In this document: one piece after another, positions 16,459 to 25,749 of the stretch
Layout of the letters: each line of letters opens with the position of its first letter
Numbering within the stretch: the first letter of the stretch is position 1
Assembly: GCA_033764435.1 (NCBI GenBank)
Contig: JANRIX010000058.1
Span: 1-64,000, forward strand
From: JAEUMY01 sp033764435
GTDB lineage: Bacteria; Pseudomonadota; Gammaproteobacteria; Burkholderiales; Usitatibacteraceae
Direction of reading: 5' to 3'
DNA length: 64,000 nucleotides
Position numbers and translations under genes: made by a program
Notes under the pieces: generated by a model
Databases searched by the model: none
What the model saw: the letters and a program-made list of their open reading frames with translations, nothing else
Told to the model about the DNA's origin: nothing

Positions 16459-19008
16459 TTGCGGCGCGCGCTTGACAGCGGCAGGGTGTCACGCGTCGTA
16501 TCGACGACGACTGTTCGCCTGTTGCGTGCCGGCCTGACGCTTCTGGCATCGTGCGCGCTCCTGCTGACCAGCGTCGCAGTCTGCGCGAAACAGAATCCTG
16601 CGGGTCCACTGCCTGGCAGCCCCGTCGCGGCGGATCAGGATGACGCGCTGGCGCAGCGTATCGCCGCTGCGCGGGACAGTGGCATCTGGGTCGTGCAGGA
16701 AGGCGATCATCTCTATCGCATCGCTCGCCATTTCTTTCCGACTGACCGGGTGATGATCGAACGCATGCGCGAGCAGTTGATCGCTCGCAACAGCCATGCG
16801 TTCATGGCCGGCAAACCGGCGTTGCTGATTGTCGGCGCGCGGTTGCAGCTGCCGCTCGAACTGATGCAGGGACGTGCCGCCGCGCCCGCTGCAACATCGA
16901 ATCTGCCGGGCGGGTCCGCCGCTTCGGCATCACTCGCAACCAGTGTGCCGGCACCCAAGGGCACCGCAGCCACCACAGCCACTGCAGCCACGATTGGCAC
17001 CCCGGCTTCGCCAGCACTAACGGCCAAGGCTGCATCGCCGCCTATCCCGAGCACATCTGTTCCCGCTGCGGGCGAACCCGGCAAGACCGTCATCACGCTG
17101 CTGGATCCGAACACGACGACGCCAGCACCGGCCGCGCCGCGTCCTCGCCCTGCCTACGTGGACAAGTTGATTGAAGGGGTTTCCCAGGCTGACGAGACCG
17201 GTGGTGATGCCGCAGAAAGCGTTGAACGGATGGGACGCCGCACCCTGAGCATCGGCCACGCCCAGGCGGTCAGGGATCGAACCGAGGGCACATCACGCGA
17301 GCATGCGCTGGACCTGCGTTTGTCATTCGAAACCATGGACCACGGCGATTTTCGCCTCGACACCCAGTGGATCCGTTTCACGCCGGGCGAGTCAGACTTG
17401 TTGCCGCGCCGGAAGGGATTCAATGCAACGCTGTACCACTCGCAGTTCGCCTTGCCGGGCGGCGTGACCGCCGACAGCGCCGCAGGGGTGGTGCGCTCCA
17501 TCCAGCCGTTGTGGTTGTCCAGTTCGCAGCGCGTGGTGCTGCCCACGACGTTGCTCTCAGGCGTCACGTCACGATTGGGCGGCGAACGTGGCGAGGTCCG
17601 CTTCGCGCTGGGTGAACCGGGGCGCCTGGCCGGCATCGGCATTCTCGATTTCGAACGCACCAGCGGCCGATTCGCCACCGTATCCGGCAGTTATCTGCTT
17701 GCACCGGGGATACAGGCGGGCGGCGCGGTGCTCAGGTTGACTGGCAGCCAGACCATTCCTGACCACACTGCCGCAACTGCCGCAGTCGAGTTCTGGCCGA
17801 GTACGGCTTTGCGTGGCAAGGCACAGTTTCTTGCCAATGCGGGCGGCAAACGTGGCGCCTGGTCCGACTGGGAGTTCAACCAGAACCGTTGGCGCCACCG
17901 GACCGGGGCCTATCAGCTGGATGCGGATCTGCTCTATGGCGACTCCCGTCCGCAGAACGATGTGCGCGGTGTCTACTGGCGCAGTGACCTGCGCCAGGGC
18001 TTCAACACCTATGTCCTGGGTGCGGAAATCAGCCAGACGAATATTCGCAATGACCCGGCGCGCTCCGGCACATCCAGCGATGGGGTCTACGGCAGCGTCG
18101 CGCTGCGGATCGACCGTCGCACATCGGTGGGCGCGGGCCTGTCGTATCGCCAGGACCGTCCCCGCCAGGGTTCCGGTGACAGCCGCAATGTGGCCATCGC
18201 CAACGCCTTCGCTTCGCGCCAGACCGCTCTCGGCTTCACTCGCGTTGATGGTACGGTGAATCGCACGCGGTCTTCCGGCGCTGGAGACGAGACCATTGGC
18301 ACCCTGCAGCTGTCCCACGACTTCCCGCGCTGGAACCAGCTCGCCGCATCAGCCGCGTACTCGGCAACCCGCGAGAGCCTGGTGGACGGTCGTCTGGATC
18401 GCCGCGTGGCCAGCCTGAGCCTTCGGGGGCCGCTGTGGCGCAGCATGCTCTGGGATGCGACCGTGTCCTGGATCGATGTTGAAGGCGAGGGCCAGACCGA
18501 GCGGGGCTACAACGCCAATGTCGGCATTGACTGGCCGATCTCCGCCAACTGGGCTGCCAATCTGAGCTGGCAGCGCAATCAGGTGAGACCGGGCGCAGAC
18601 AATCCGCTCAATCCATTCCGCCGCGAGAATACGGTGCTCCTGAGTGTCCGCTATGACATTGCCAGCGGGACCCCTTACCCCCGATTGATCGGGGCCGGCG
18701 GGCGGCAGGGAACGGGAACGATCGTCGGCTTCGTGTTCTATGACGAAAACGGCGACGGCGTGCGCCAGCCCTCGGAGCGCGGTGCTGAAAACATCCTGCT
18801 GGTGCTGGACGGCCGCTTTGCCGCCACGACCAATCGCGATGGTTACTTCAATTTCGGCGCAGTGTCCCTGGGCACGCATGCAGTTGCGGTGCAACTGGAG
18901 AAAGTGCCCTTGCCATGGGGCTTGGCGGATGAAGCGCCGCGCCAGGTCGTCGTTCGACTGCGCGAAGAGAGCCGGGTGGATATCGGTCTTACGCGAATCA
19001 GCCCGTAG
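16459..19008 (+). CDS. LysM-containing outer-membrane usher-like beta-barrel protein
   Basis: An 849-residue envelope protein. Order: signal peptide (hydrophobic LTLLASCALLLTSVAVCA, residues 27-44), a FimV-like LysM segment (GIWVVQEGDHLYRIARHFFP, about 75-95), an Ala/Pro/Thr-rich linker (145-230), a long region of alternating amphipathic strands typical of an outer-membrane barrel (250-735), and a C-terminal SdrD/carboxypeptidase-regulatory-like beta-sandwich (FVFYDENGDGVRQPSERG, then RDGYFNFGAVSLGTHAV). It converges on the chaperone/subunit genes and is probably their secretion platform. The start is TTG 16459 with GGAG seven bases upstream; GTG 16486 is an alternative. Confidence 0.62.
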   Translation: MRRALDSGRVSRVVSTTTVRLLRAGLTLLASCALLLTSVAVCAKQNPAGPLPGSPVAADQDDALAQRIAAARDSGIWVVQEGDHLYRIARHFFPTDRVMIERMREQLIARNSHAFMAGKPALLIVGARLQLPLELMQGRAAAPAATSNLPGGSAASASLATSVPAPKGTAATTATAATIGTPASPALTAKAASPPIPSTSVPAAGEPGKTVITLLDPNTTTPAPAAPRPRPAYVDKLIEGVSQADETGGDAAESVERMGRRTLSIGHAQAVRDRTEGTSREHALDLRLSFETMDHGDFRLDTQWIRFTPGESDLLPRRKGFNATLYHSQFALPGGVTADSAAGVVRSIQPLWLSSSQRVVLPTTLLSGVTSRLGGERGEVRFALGEPGRLAGIGILDFERTSGRFATVSGSYLLAPGIQAGGAVLRLTGSQTIPDHTAATAAVEFWPSTALRGKAQFLANAGGKRGAWSDWEFNQNRWRHRTGAYQLDADLLYGDSRPQNDVRGVYWRSDLRQGFNTYVLGAEISQTNIRNDPARSGTSSDGVYGSVALRIDRRTSVGAGLSYRQDRPRQGSGDSRNVAIANAFASRQTALGFTRVDGTVNRTRSSGAGDETIGTLQLSHDFPRWNQLAASAAYSATRESLVDGRLDRRVASLSLRGPLWRSMLWDATVSWIDVEGEGQTERGYNANVGIDWPISANWAANLSWQRNQVRPGADNPLNPFRRENTVLLSVRYDIASGTPYPRLIGAGGRQGTGTIVGFVFYDENGDGVRQPSERGAENILLVLDGRFAATTNRDGYFNFGAVSLGTHAVAVQLEKVPLPWGLADEAPRQVVVRLREESRVDIGLTRISP
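18037..18048. repeat. One-mismatch palindrome copy (ACGAATATTCGC)
   Basis: In the usher-like gene, Thr-Asn-Ile-Arg; the only copy, exact or near, that I saw between 15.8 and 26.9 kb. Confidence 0.75.
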
Positions 19009-19084
19009 ACGAGCGGGACATTCGCCCTGCAGACCGTGGCGTTCTCGCTGTGTGTGATTCGCTCAGAAGCTCGTGCTGCAAAGC

Positions 19085-19909
19085 CTATTTGGCGAGCGTG
19101 CTTTCCACTTTAGCCTTGCCGCCTTCCCACTCGATCACGCCCGAAAGCTTCAGCGGAAAGTTGAGGACAAGTGACTTGCCCGCGTCCCCTTGGGGCCAGA
19201 GCGGAATGGCGCGAAGTTCGCCGGGCAGGACCGGCAGTGGGCTCACCGAAAAATCCAGGGTTGTACCCTTGCCGTCAACACCGGCCAGCATGCCTTCCGG
19301 CCGCGCATGGGCGCTGCCCGTGTTGCGAAACAAAGCCACCGGTGTGGCGCGACCGTTCACCTGGCGCGTCTCGATGCCTTCTAGATTGAGGGCAGGCTTG
19401 GCATCACCTATCCGGAGATAGACGATGACCCCGATGCGGCCCAGGATAGGCAACTGGATATTGCCGATCTGCGCGGGCACGGAGGCATCGGTAGCCTCAA
19501 GCATGATGGCGAAGCGGCACAGTCCCGGCTTTGCATCCTTGGGCACATGCACTTCAAAGCGATAGCGACGCTTGCCTTTGCCTGCCACGCGGACAGTCAA
19601 CCGTTCCAGCCTGACCCACGGGCGGCAACTGTCCGGCGCCAGATCGTCAGTATTGAAATCCACACCAGCATCGGGCCGGAGAATCCAGTCCGCCGTCTTG
19701 ACCGTGTAGTCAGCGCCCTTGATGTCGTCGTTCCCGATCTCAAGAACTTCCTTGACGATATTGCCGGGTTGGGTATTGAGCTCGAAACGGGCGGGGATGA
19801 CGTAGGCCGCGAACTGCGCTGCCGCGGGCGGCGAAAACAAGGCCCAGATGGTGCCCAGCAGAAGGGGGAGCACCCACGCCATCAGAATGCCGTCGCGACG
19901 TTGGACCAC
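19085..19909 (-). CDS. Pilus-assembly chaperone-like periplasmic protein
   Basis: About 274 residues. A signal peptide (MAWVLPLLLGTIWAL, then SPPAAAQ) precedes an Ig-like PapD-type N-domain: FAAYVIPARFELNTQPG, KEVLEIGNDD and YTVKTADWIL, followed by RRYRFEVHVPKDAKPGLCRF, which resembles the chaperone G1 strand region. A second beta domain follows. It is likely to hold fimbrial subunits in the periplasm. GTG 19909 gives a normal signal peptide with two arginines; a longer frame reaches an ATG at 19960 and would overlap the previous gene by 44 bases. Confidence 0.68.
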   Translation of the reverse strand: MVQRRDGILMAWVLPLLLGTIWALFSPPAAAQFAAYVIPARFELNTQPGNIVKEVLEIGNDDIKGADYTVKTADWILRPDAGVDFNTDDLAPDSCRPWVRLERLTVRVAGKGKRRYRFEVHVPKDAKPGLCRFAIMLEATDASVPAQIGNIQLPILGRIGVIVYLRIGDAKPALNLEGIETRQVNGRATPVALFRNTGSAHARPEGMLAGVDGKGTTLDFSVSPLPVLPGELRAIPLWPQGDAGKSLVLNFPLKLSGVIEWEGGKAKVESTLAK

Positions 19910-19916
19910 AGTGCGA

Positions 19917-20408
19917 TCAACGGGCTTCAATTTCAAATTTGGGCTCAAAGCGGATTCCACGCTGGGTGAATCGGGTGTCGAGATAAATGGTGAAGTCGAA
20001 GAATTCTACCGTCTGGGCACGTTCGACCAAGCCATCAAAGACCAAAACCCGGCCACCTGGCGTGATGCTGCCGGCTTGCATTGCGCCGCGGGCGCGCCAT
20101 TCCGCACGCAGGCCTTCCGGCGCATTCACGCCAGGAACCAAGGGGGGTAACGAGAGGTAGATGCGCGCTGTCCGACCGCGCCAGGCGACCGTGTCCAGAC
20201 GGATCTCGAGGTTCGGGACATCCACGACCATTCGTCCGATGCGTTCAGGCGAGAGGGCGTCCTCACCCTGGTACTGCCAACGGGGTTTGACCTCAATGCG
20301 CTGCCGCGGGGATGCCGAATCGTCAAGTGGCGTTGCCCGGGCTGGGAGGGCCGCGACCGCGCAAGCGAGGACCATCCACACCAATAGGAGAACGGACTGG
20401 CGGCTCAT
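19917..20408 (-). CDS. Secreted accessory protein of the pilus-like locus (163 aa)
   Basis: A 163-residue exported protein (signal peptide ends LPARA near residue 25) with predicted beta structure: RIEVKPRWQYQGEDALSPER, MVVDVPNLEIRLDT and VEFFDFTIYLDTRFTQRG. No family is recognised. Its ATG overlaps the stop of the third subunit gene (ATGA at 20405-20408) and the chaperone starts eight bases after its stop, so it belongs to the same operon. A minor or adaptor subunit, or second chaperone-like factor, is possible. Confidence 0.55.
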   Translation of the reverse strand: MSRQSVLLLVWMVLACAVAALPARATPLDDSASPRQRIEVKPRWQYQGEDALSPERIGRMVVDVPNLEIRLDTVAWRGRTARIYLSLPPLVPGVNAPEGLRAEWRARGAMQAGSITPGGRVLVFDGLVERAQTVEFFDFTIYLDTRFTQRGIRFEPKFEIEAR

Positions 20409-20986
20409 GGCATGCTCAGCGTGTAATTGACCGTGCCGTCATAGCGAAAGGTGTTGGCGGCGCCAGCGGCGTACACCTGCGAGTTCAGAAAGCGGAAACG
20501 CTTACATACGCCCACGGCGCGTGGCTCGGTAAAGGTCAGCAGCAATTGGCCTGCGATGCCCAAAAAGGCGCCGCTTGGAATTTCCGCATCCGTCGAGATC
20601 CAGTCGATCTGCGTGAACGGGATAGTCCTGCCCCCGCCGCTGGTCAGGTTGGCAGGGCTGGTGACCGTGAGGCTCGCCACTCGATTGGCCGTTGCGTTGT
20701 CCCGTGCCTGGGCAATGAAGCGCACGTGATTGGCTGGGCACGCTGCAAATCCGCCGCTGGCGGCTCCTGCCGCGGCTGCAGTTGTTCCGAGAATGGGTGT
20801 GCCGTTGCCGGCATTGGCCCCGGTAACAGCAAAACTCACCAAATTGGTCGTGCCGCCCGTCTGGCCAACCCGCAAGTAGATCTGGGGGGCCCCATCCGCA
20901 ATGATGATGGTCACCGCGCTGGCCGGGTAGACCATGACGCAGGCCAGAACTGTGCCGACGGTAGAAGTGAGACGCTTTAAGTTCAC
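20405..20986 (-). CDS. Fimbrial/spore-coat-U-like secreted subunit 3
   Basis: A 193-residue exported protein, GTG start at 20986, with signal peptide ending YPASA. The body is small-residue-rich beta structure and ends FRYDGTVNYTLSMP, the same kind of C-terminal strand as the two upstream paralogues (VTYTATMP). It is more diverged and carries two cysteines (AACPANHVRF and VGVCKRFRF), unlike its paralogues, so it may be a disulfide-stabilised tip or minor subunit. Confidence 0.6.
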   Translation of the reverse strand: MNLKRLTSTVGTVLACVMVYPASAVTIIIADGAPQIYLRVGQTGGTTNLVSFAVTGANAGNGTPILGTTAAAAGAASGGFAACPANHVRFIAQARDNATANRVASLTVTSPANLTSGGGRTIPFTQIDWISTDAEIPSGAFLGIAGQLLLTFTEPRAVGVCKRFRFLNSQVYAAGAANTFRYDGTVNYTLSMP

Positions 20987-20996
20987 AAGGAATCGC

Positions 20997-21626
20997 TCAT
21001 GGCATGGTTGCGGTGTAAGTGACCCGACCGCCGCGTGCGCTCGTGCCATAGGTGCCAGGTGCTGGCACAGTCGCATTGACGTAGGCAAAAGTCCAGGTGG
21101 CAGTGCGATTTGTGACAAAGGGCGCTGTTGTGAAGACCGGCAAGCTCGTGTTGCCGCCCGCATTGGACAGGACGGGAGCGGGCAGATTGCCATCACTGGT
21201 GGTGGTTGCGATCTGGTTGTAGTTGATTCGCGGATCGCCTACGACGCCATTGCCCAACCCCAATCCGCCGCTGTTGTTGGTGGCTGTGATCGTGACTTGG
21301 CCGTTGTTCGCGACCACTTGAACGGTGGCGGCCGTTCCCCCGCCAGCCTCGCCACCCGTTCCGGATATGGGCGTGCCCAATCCGACCTGGTTGGCTGGAA
21401 CCGTGAACGTGATCTGGTTGATGACTGCGCCCGTTGCGCCTACCCGGAAGCGCAGGAATCGCGGGTAGTTGATGCGGAAATTTAGGTTTCGGGTGAGTGT
21501 GAATGGCGCAGCGTTGTCCGTGCCATCAGCTGCCCAAGCAGGTAGCGGCGCGCCGAGCGCGCCAAACACCATTGCTAGCGCGATGCAGCAGCTGGGTGCG
21601 ATGGTCCTGAAGCATGTGCGGATCAT
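20997..21626 (-). CDS. Fimbrial/spore-coat-U-like secreted subunit 2
   Basis: A 209-residue exported protein: signal peptide to PAWAADG, then a Gly/Asn/Thr-rich beta domain. It is clearly a paralogue of the gene upstream: NNGQVTITATNNSGG, LPAPVLSNAGGNTSLPV and the terminal RGGRVTYTATMP all have counterparts there. It lies just after an intrinsic terminator, so it probably receives only read-through transcription and would be made in smaller amounts than subunit 1. ATG 21626 is chosen for the signal peptide; 21650 is an in-frame alternative. Confidence 0.65.
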   Translation of the reverse strand: MIRTCFRTIAPSCCIALAMVFGALGAPLPAWAADGTDNAAPFTLTRNLNFRINYPRFLRFRVGATGAVINQITFTVPANQVGLGTPISGTGGEAGGGTAATVQVVANNGQVTITATNNSGGLGLGNGVVGDPRINYNQIATTTSDGNLPAPVLSNAGGNTSLPVFTTAPFVTNRTATWTFAYVNATVPAPGTYGTSARGGRVTYTATMP

Positions 21627-21640
21627 TGAAGTGCGTCGGC

Positions 21641-21670
21641 AAAAAAACAAAGGGGCATTGAAATGCCCCT
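21641..21670 (-). terminator. Intrinsic terminator between subunits 1 and 2
   Basis: Read on the minus strand, a nine-base stem AGGGGCATT/AATGCCCCT with a two-base loop is followed by a run of about nine T interrupted once. It stands right after subunit 1 and overlaps the 5' end region of subunit 2, the arrangement used in pilin operons to set a high major-to-minor subunit ratio. Confidence 0.8.
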
Positions 21671-21700
21671 ATTGTTCATCTCCCATGGATTGGCTGCAAC

Positions 21701-22321
21701 CTAGGGCATGGTAGCCGTGTAAGTCACCCGACCGCGGCCCAATCCACCGTAGGTACCCGCAGCGGGCGTCACGGTGTTCAGGTAGCTATAAGTCCAGGTG
21801 CCAGACAGGTTGGTCACTCTGCCGGTTACTGTCGGAAGCGAGGTTGTTCCGCCAGCGTTGTTTAGGGCTGGTGCGGGCAGTGCGGCGTTGGATGCCGTCG
21901 TGCTGATCTCGGTAAGTGGAATGTAGCCGTCTGCCGGAACCCCGGTGCCCAAGCCGTTGCCGCCACCGTCGTTCGTCGCGGTGATGGTGACCTGGCCATT
22001 GTTGCCAATCAGGCGCACATTGGCAGCCGATGCAGCGGCATCACCGCCTGTACCCGCCACGGGCGTGCTGTTGCCGACGTTCGCAGCAGGCACCGTAAAC
22101 GTGATCGAGCCAACCGTTGCATTGTCGACCAACGGCGTCAATGCGCCAGCACCGACACCGAAGAACAGAAAAGCAGGGATCACGACAATGAAATCATGCC
22201 GCGCTGCCGCAGAAAAGGCTGCCGTGGTGTCGGTCACAGATTCGGCCTTGGCCGTACCAGAGAATGCGGCGATGGATGCGACCATGACTGCGGCCAGTTT
22301 TTTCACTTGCATGGATTTCAT
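21701..22321 (-). CDS. Fimbrial/spore-coat-U-like secreted subunit 1 (likely major)
   Basis: A 206-residue protein. The start MKSMQVKKLAAVMVASIAAF is a signal peptide cleaved near GTAKA, and AAGGAG stands seven bases before ATG 22321. The mature part is Gly/Ala/Asn/Thr-rich beta structure with NNGQVTITATNDGGG, LPAPALNNAGGTTSLP and the C-terminal GRGRVTYTATMP shared with subunit 2. First in the operon, with a terminator right after it, so likely the abundant structural subunit. The upstream in-frame extension to 22594 has no signal-like start and is rejected. Confidence 0.68.
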   Translation of the reverse strand: MKSMQVKKLAAVMVASIAAFSGTAKAESVTDTTAAFSAAARHDFIVVIPAFLFFGVGAGALTPLVDNATVGSITFTVPAANVGNSTPVAGTGGDAAASAANVRLIGNNGQVTITATNDGGGNGLGTGVPADGYIPLTEISTTASNAALPAPALNNAGGTTSLPTVTGRVTNLSGTWTYSYLNTVTPAAGTYGGLGRGRVTYTATMP

Positions 22322-22545
22322 TGAGAGTCTCCTTAACTTTTCCAGCACGATGCCGATAAAGGATTTGGGGGCACCTGCTCTAACGACAACGGGAGTTTCG
22401 CTCAGTTGACCCAAATGAACAGTGAACTCGTTCACAAGGTCTTCATTTTCTTGAGTTTCCGACCAACGGCAGGAATGCCGTACCAAGCGGTAAGGGAAGT
22501 GATTCCCGGGGTGGCGTGCGGCGGCAAACCGGCTTGCGGCTGCTG

Positions 22546-24066
22546 CTAGCGCAGAATTGGGAGAGTGCAATGCTTGTTCAGGACGGTTCTGCACGCTCGG
22601 GCGACCTCGCTTGGCGTCAGACCAATCGGTCCAGTGCCCCCAGCGACCAGCTCATCTGCCGCTCGCCCATGAACCCATGTCGCCAGGCGAACCACGTCTA
22701 CCGCCGACAACCCGCTTTCCTGGCTTTGCGCCAGCAGCGCACCCAGCAAACCAGCCAGCACATCGCCCATTCCACCAGCGGCCATGCCCGGATTGCCAGA
22801 TTGATTGATTGACCAGCTGCCGCTTGGCTCGGCGATCACCGATCCCACGCCCTTCAGCACGACAACTGATCCAAATCGGGCGGCGAGCGCTTTGGCGGCA
22901 TTGATTCGGTCTGTACGGATATCCGCGGTCTGGGTGCCAAGCAGGCGAGCGGCCTCTGACGGGTGCGGTGTCATGATCGAAACAAAACCGTTCTCTGCGC
23001 GGCGCTTCAGAGCCGTCTGCAGCGCACGTCCTCGCGAGACCAGGTTCAGCGCATCGGCATCCAATACGATTGGGATCGAGCTCTTGAGAGACGATTCCAG
23101 GATGTTTCGGGCCGCGTCGGTGGTGCCGAGCCCCGGGCCGATGATGAGCGCGGAGATAACTTCGTTCTCCAGCATGTCTCGCGGGCGGCGAAACATGATC
23201 TCCGGGTGGTTCCAGTCAACCGTTCCAAGGGTCTCGTCTAGTAGCCCCAGAAAAACCTTCCCGGCACCGGCGAACAGGGCGGTTCGTGCTGCAAGCAGGC
23301 CGGCGCCGGCCATGCCGCGGGCACCGCCAATGATGCCGGTCGTTCCAAATCGACCCTTGTGAGTATCGAGCCGGCGTGGCTGGAGTGGATGCGGGCACGT
23401 GGCGCGAAGAAGCAGCTGGCCGCGATCCTTCGGGTCCACCCCACTCATGACCTCCGGGTCGATTCCCAGGCTCGCCACTTCGACCGTACCGGCGTGGTCA
23501 GGTCCTTCTCCCGTGTGCAGTCCGGGTTTGTCGGCGATGAAGGTGATGGTCTGGCGCGCCTTGATGCAGCGACCCGCCACGCGACCGGTATCCGCATCCA
23601 GGCCGCTGGGCACATCCAGGGCCAGAATCGGCCAGCCTGAAGCGTTGGCGCAATCAATCCAGTCCGAAACAGGCGATTCCGGGGGGCGACTCAAGCCGAT
23701 GCCCAGCAGGCCGTCGATGATCAGGTCTTGCGCGGCGTCCGGCATGGATTCGACGACCGTCCCGCCCGCCTCCAGGAATGCTGTGTGCGCTGCCGCCGCC
23801 TCGACGGCCTTGGGCGCCGAAATCGAAAGTACCGTGACCCGGTACCACAGCGCTTGAAGTTGTCGCGCAACCACCCAGGCGTCGCCGCCGTTGTTTCCCG
23901 GACCGGCCATGACGAGGATGCGACCGCTGCCGCCGCACATTTCAACCGCAGTTCTGACCGCCGCATCGGCGGCACGGAGCATGAGCGAGCTTCCCGGCTC
24001 TCGTCGTGCATGTTCGACTTCGATGGCGCGGATCGCGCTGGTAGGTAGTAGCGGGATTGTGGTCAT
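22546..24066 (-). CDS. nnr: Bifunctional NAD(P)H-hydrate epimerase / ADP-dependent NAD(P)H-hydrate dehydratase
   Basis: A 506-residue fusion of the YjeF_N epimerase (about 1-215) and the ribokinase-like dehydratase (about 225-500), the usual bacterial arrangement for repair of damaged NADHX/NADPHX. Seen: GPGNNGGDAWVVARQL, IIDGLLGIGL, LALDVPSGLDADTG in the first half; VLDADALNLV, MTPHPSEAARLLG and GNPGMAAGGMGDVLAGLLGA in the second. A GTG two codons upstream (24069) is possible. Confidence 0.93.
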   Translation of the reverse strand: MTTIPLLPTSAIRAIEVEHARREPGSSLMLRAADAAVRTAVEMCGGSGRILVMAGPGNNGGDAWVVARQLQALWYRVTVLSISAPKAVEAAAAHTAFLEAGGTVVESMPDAAQDLIIDGLLGIGLSRPPESPVSDWIDCANASGWPILALDVPSGLDADTGRVAGRCIKARQTITFIADKPGLHTGEGPDHAGTVEVASLGIDPEVMSGVDPKDRGQLLLRATCPHPLQPRRLDTHKGRFGTTGIIGGARGMAGAGLLAARTALFAGAGKVFLGLLDETLGTVDWNHPEIMFRRPRDMLENEVISALIIGPGLGTTDAARNILESSLKSSIPIVLDADALNLVSRGRALQTALKRRAENGFVSIMTPHPSEAARLLGTQTADIRTDRINAAKALAARFGSVVVLKGVGSVIAEPSGSWSINQSGNPGMAAGGMGDVLAGLLGALLAQSQESGLSAVDVVRLATWVHGRAADELVAGGTGPIGLTPSEVARACRTVLNKHCTLPILR

Positions 24067-24099
24067 CACCTCAAACCTGGATCGACGGATTCGGCAGAT

Positions 24100-25749
24100 T
24101 CAGGGCGTCAGCACGGTGTCACGTGCCTCGGACAACTGGCCGGGATAGTCCAGACTGTAGTGCAGGCCGCGACTCTCCCTGCGTGCCTGGGCGCAGCGCA
24201 CGATTAGGTCCGCGGTGACGACCAGATTGCGCAGCTCGATGAGGTCGTTGCTCACGCGGAAATTGGCGTAGTACTCCTGGATTTCGGATTTGAGCAATTC
24301 GATGCGGTGCTGGGCCCGGGCCAGTCGCTTGTTCGTGCGAACAATCCCGACGTAGTCCCACATGAATCTGCGCAGCTCATCCCAATTGTGGGAAATCACG
24401 ACCTCCTCGTCGCGGTCGGATACCCGACTTTCATCCCAGGCGGGCAGCGGTGGCACATCGTCGGCACGGTTGGAACGAATGTGTCTGGCCACTGCGTCGG
24501 AGAAGACCAGGCACTCAAGCAGCGAATTGCTGGCCAGTCTGTTGGCGCCATGCAAGCCGGTACAGGCCACTTCGCCCAGTGCGTACAGCCCGGGCAGATC
24601 CGTTTGGCCATGCAGATCAGTGACCAGACCGCCACAGGTATAGTGCGCCGCCGGCACGACCGGAATGGGCTCACGCGTGATGTCGATGCCCAGTTCCCGA
24701 CAGCGGGCCAGAATGTTGGGGAAGTGCGATGCCAGAAATTCGGGGGGCTTGTGGGAAATGTCCAGATTGACGAAGTCCAGCCCCCGCTTTTTCATTTCGT
24801 AGTCGATTGCGCGCGCGACGATGTCGCGCGGTGCCAGTTCTGCACGCTCATCATGATCCGGCATGAAGCGCCTTCGGCCATGCGGTGCGGCCAGATGATC
24901 CGGCAGCTTGAGCAGGCCACCTTCGCCGCGCACAGCTTCCGTGATCAGAAAACTCTTCGCCTCGGGATGAAATAGACAGGTTGGATGGAACTGGATGAAT
25001 TCCATATTGGCCACCCGGCAGCCAGCGCGCCAACCCATTGCCAGACCGTCACCCGTCGCAATATCCGGATTGGTCGTATAGAGATACGCCTTCCCTGCGC
25101 CACCGGTCGCCAGTGCGGTGAAACGGGCGGGCAGAGTAATGACCTTGTCGTTCAGCTTGTTCAAGACATAGGCGCCCAGACAGCGATTGGGACCGGAAAC
25201 TCGGCCCCCAATCTTGCGAGAGGTAATCAGATCAACCGCAATGTGCTGCTCCAGCACATCGATTCCCGGGTGGGCGCGCAGGCGTGACACGAGTGTCTGC
25301 TGCACGGCGCGTCCTGTCGCATCTGCGGCATGCGCGATTCGGCGGTGGCTGTGCCCACCTTCGCGCGTCAGATGAAGGTCTGCCGCAGAACTGGCCGTGC
25401 CAGGAAGGCTGCTGCGATCCGGTTCATGGTGCTCCTGGCGATCAAACTGGACGCCTTGCGCGACCAGCCAATCCACCGCGTCGCGGCCGTTCTCGACGAC
25501 CAATCTGACGGTGTCTTCATGGCAGAGGCCGGCCCCGGCGATCAGGGTGTCGTTGATGTGATTTCCCGTGGTGTCATCGTCAGCCATCACAGCGGCAATG
25601 CCACCTTGCGCCCAGGCAGTTGCCGCATCCATGAGTGCGTTCTTGGTCACCAGACATACCCGCATCGGCGGTGTCGCATCGGCAAGGCGAAGAGCGAGCG
25701 ACATTCCGGCGAGTCCGCTGCCCACTATGAGTACATCATATTGATTCAT
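24100..25749 (-). CDS. nadB: L-aspartate oxidase
   Basis: A 549-residue flavoprotein that oxidises L-aspartate to iminoaspartate, the first step of NAD synthesis with NadA. FAD site VGSGLAGMSLALRLAD (from residue 10), TAWAQGGIAAV, ATGGAGKAYLYTTNPDIATG and CTGLHGANRLASNSLLECLV are all family hallmarks. It is divergent from rpoE, as in many beta- and gammaproteobacteria. A succinate dehydrogenase flavoprotein is excluded by length and by the lack of SdhB/C/D neighbours; the true sdhA is at 60.9 kb. Confidence 0.95.
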   Translation of the reverse strand: MNQYDVLIVGSGLAGMSLALRLADATPPMRVCLVTKNALMDAATAWAQGGIAAVMADDDTTGNHINDTLIAGAGLCHEDTVRLVVENGRDAVDWLVAQGVQFDRQEHHEPDRSSLPGTASSAADLHLTREGGHSHRRIAHAADATGRAVQQTLVSRLRAHPGIDVLEQHIAVDLITSRKIGGRVSGPNRCLGAYVLNKLNDKVITLPARFTALATGGAGKAYLYTTNPDIATGDGLAMGWRAGCRVANMEFIQFHPTCLFHPEAKSFLITEAVRGEGGLLKLPDHLAAPHGRRRFMPDHDERAELAPRDIVARAIDYEMKKRGLDFVNLDISHKPPEFLASHFPNILARCRELGIDITREPIPVVPAAHYTCGGLVTDLHGQTDLPGLYALGEVACTGLHGANRLASNSLLECLVFSDAVARHIRSNRADDVPPLPAWDESRVSDRDEEVVISHNWDELRRFMWDYVGIVRTNKRLARAQHRIELLKSEIQEYYANFRVSNDLIELRNLVVTADLIVRCAQARRESRGLHYSLDYPGQLSEARDTVLTP

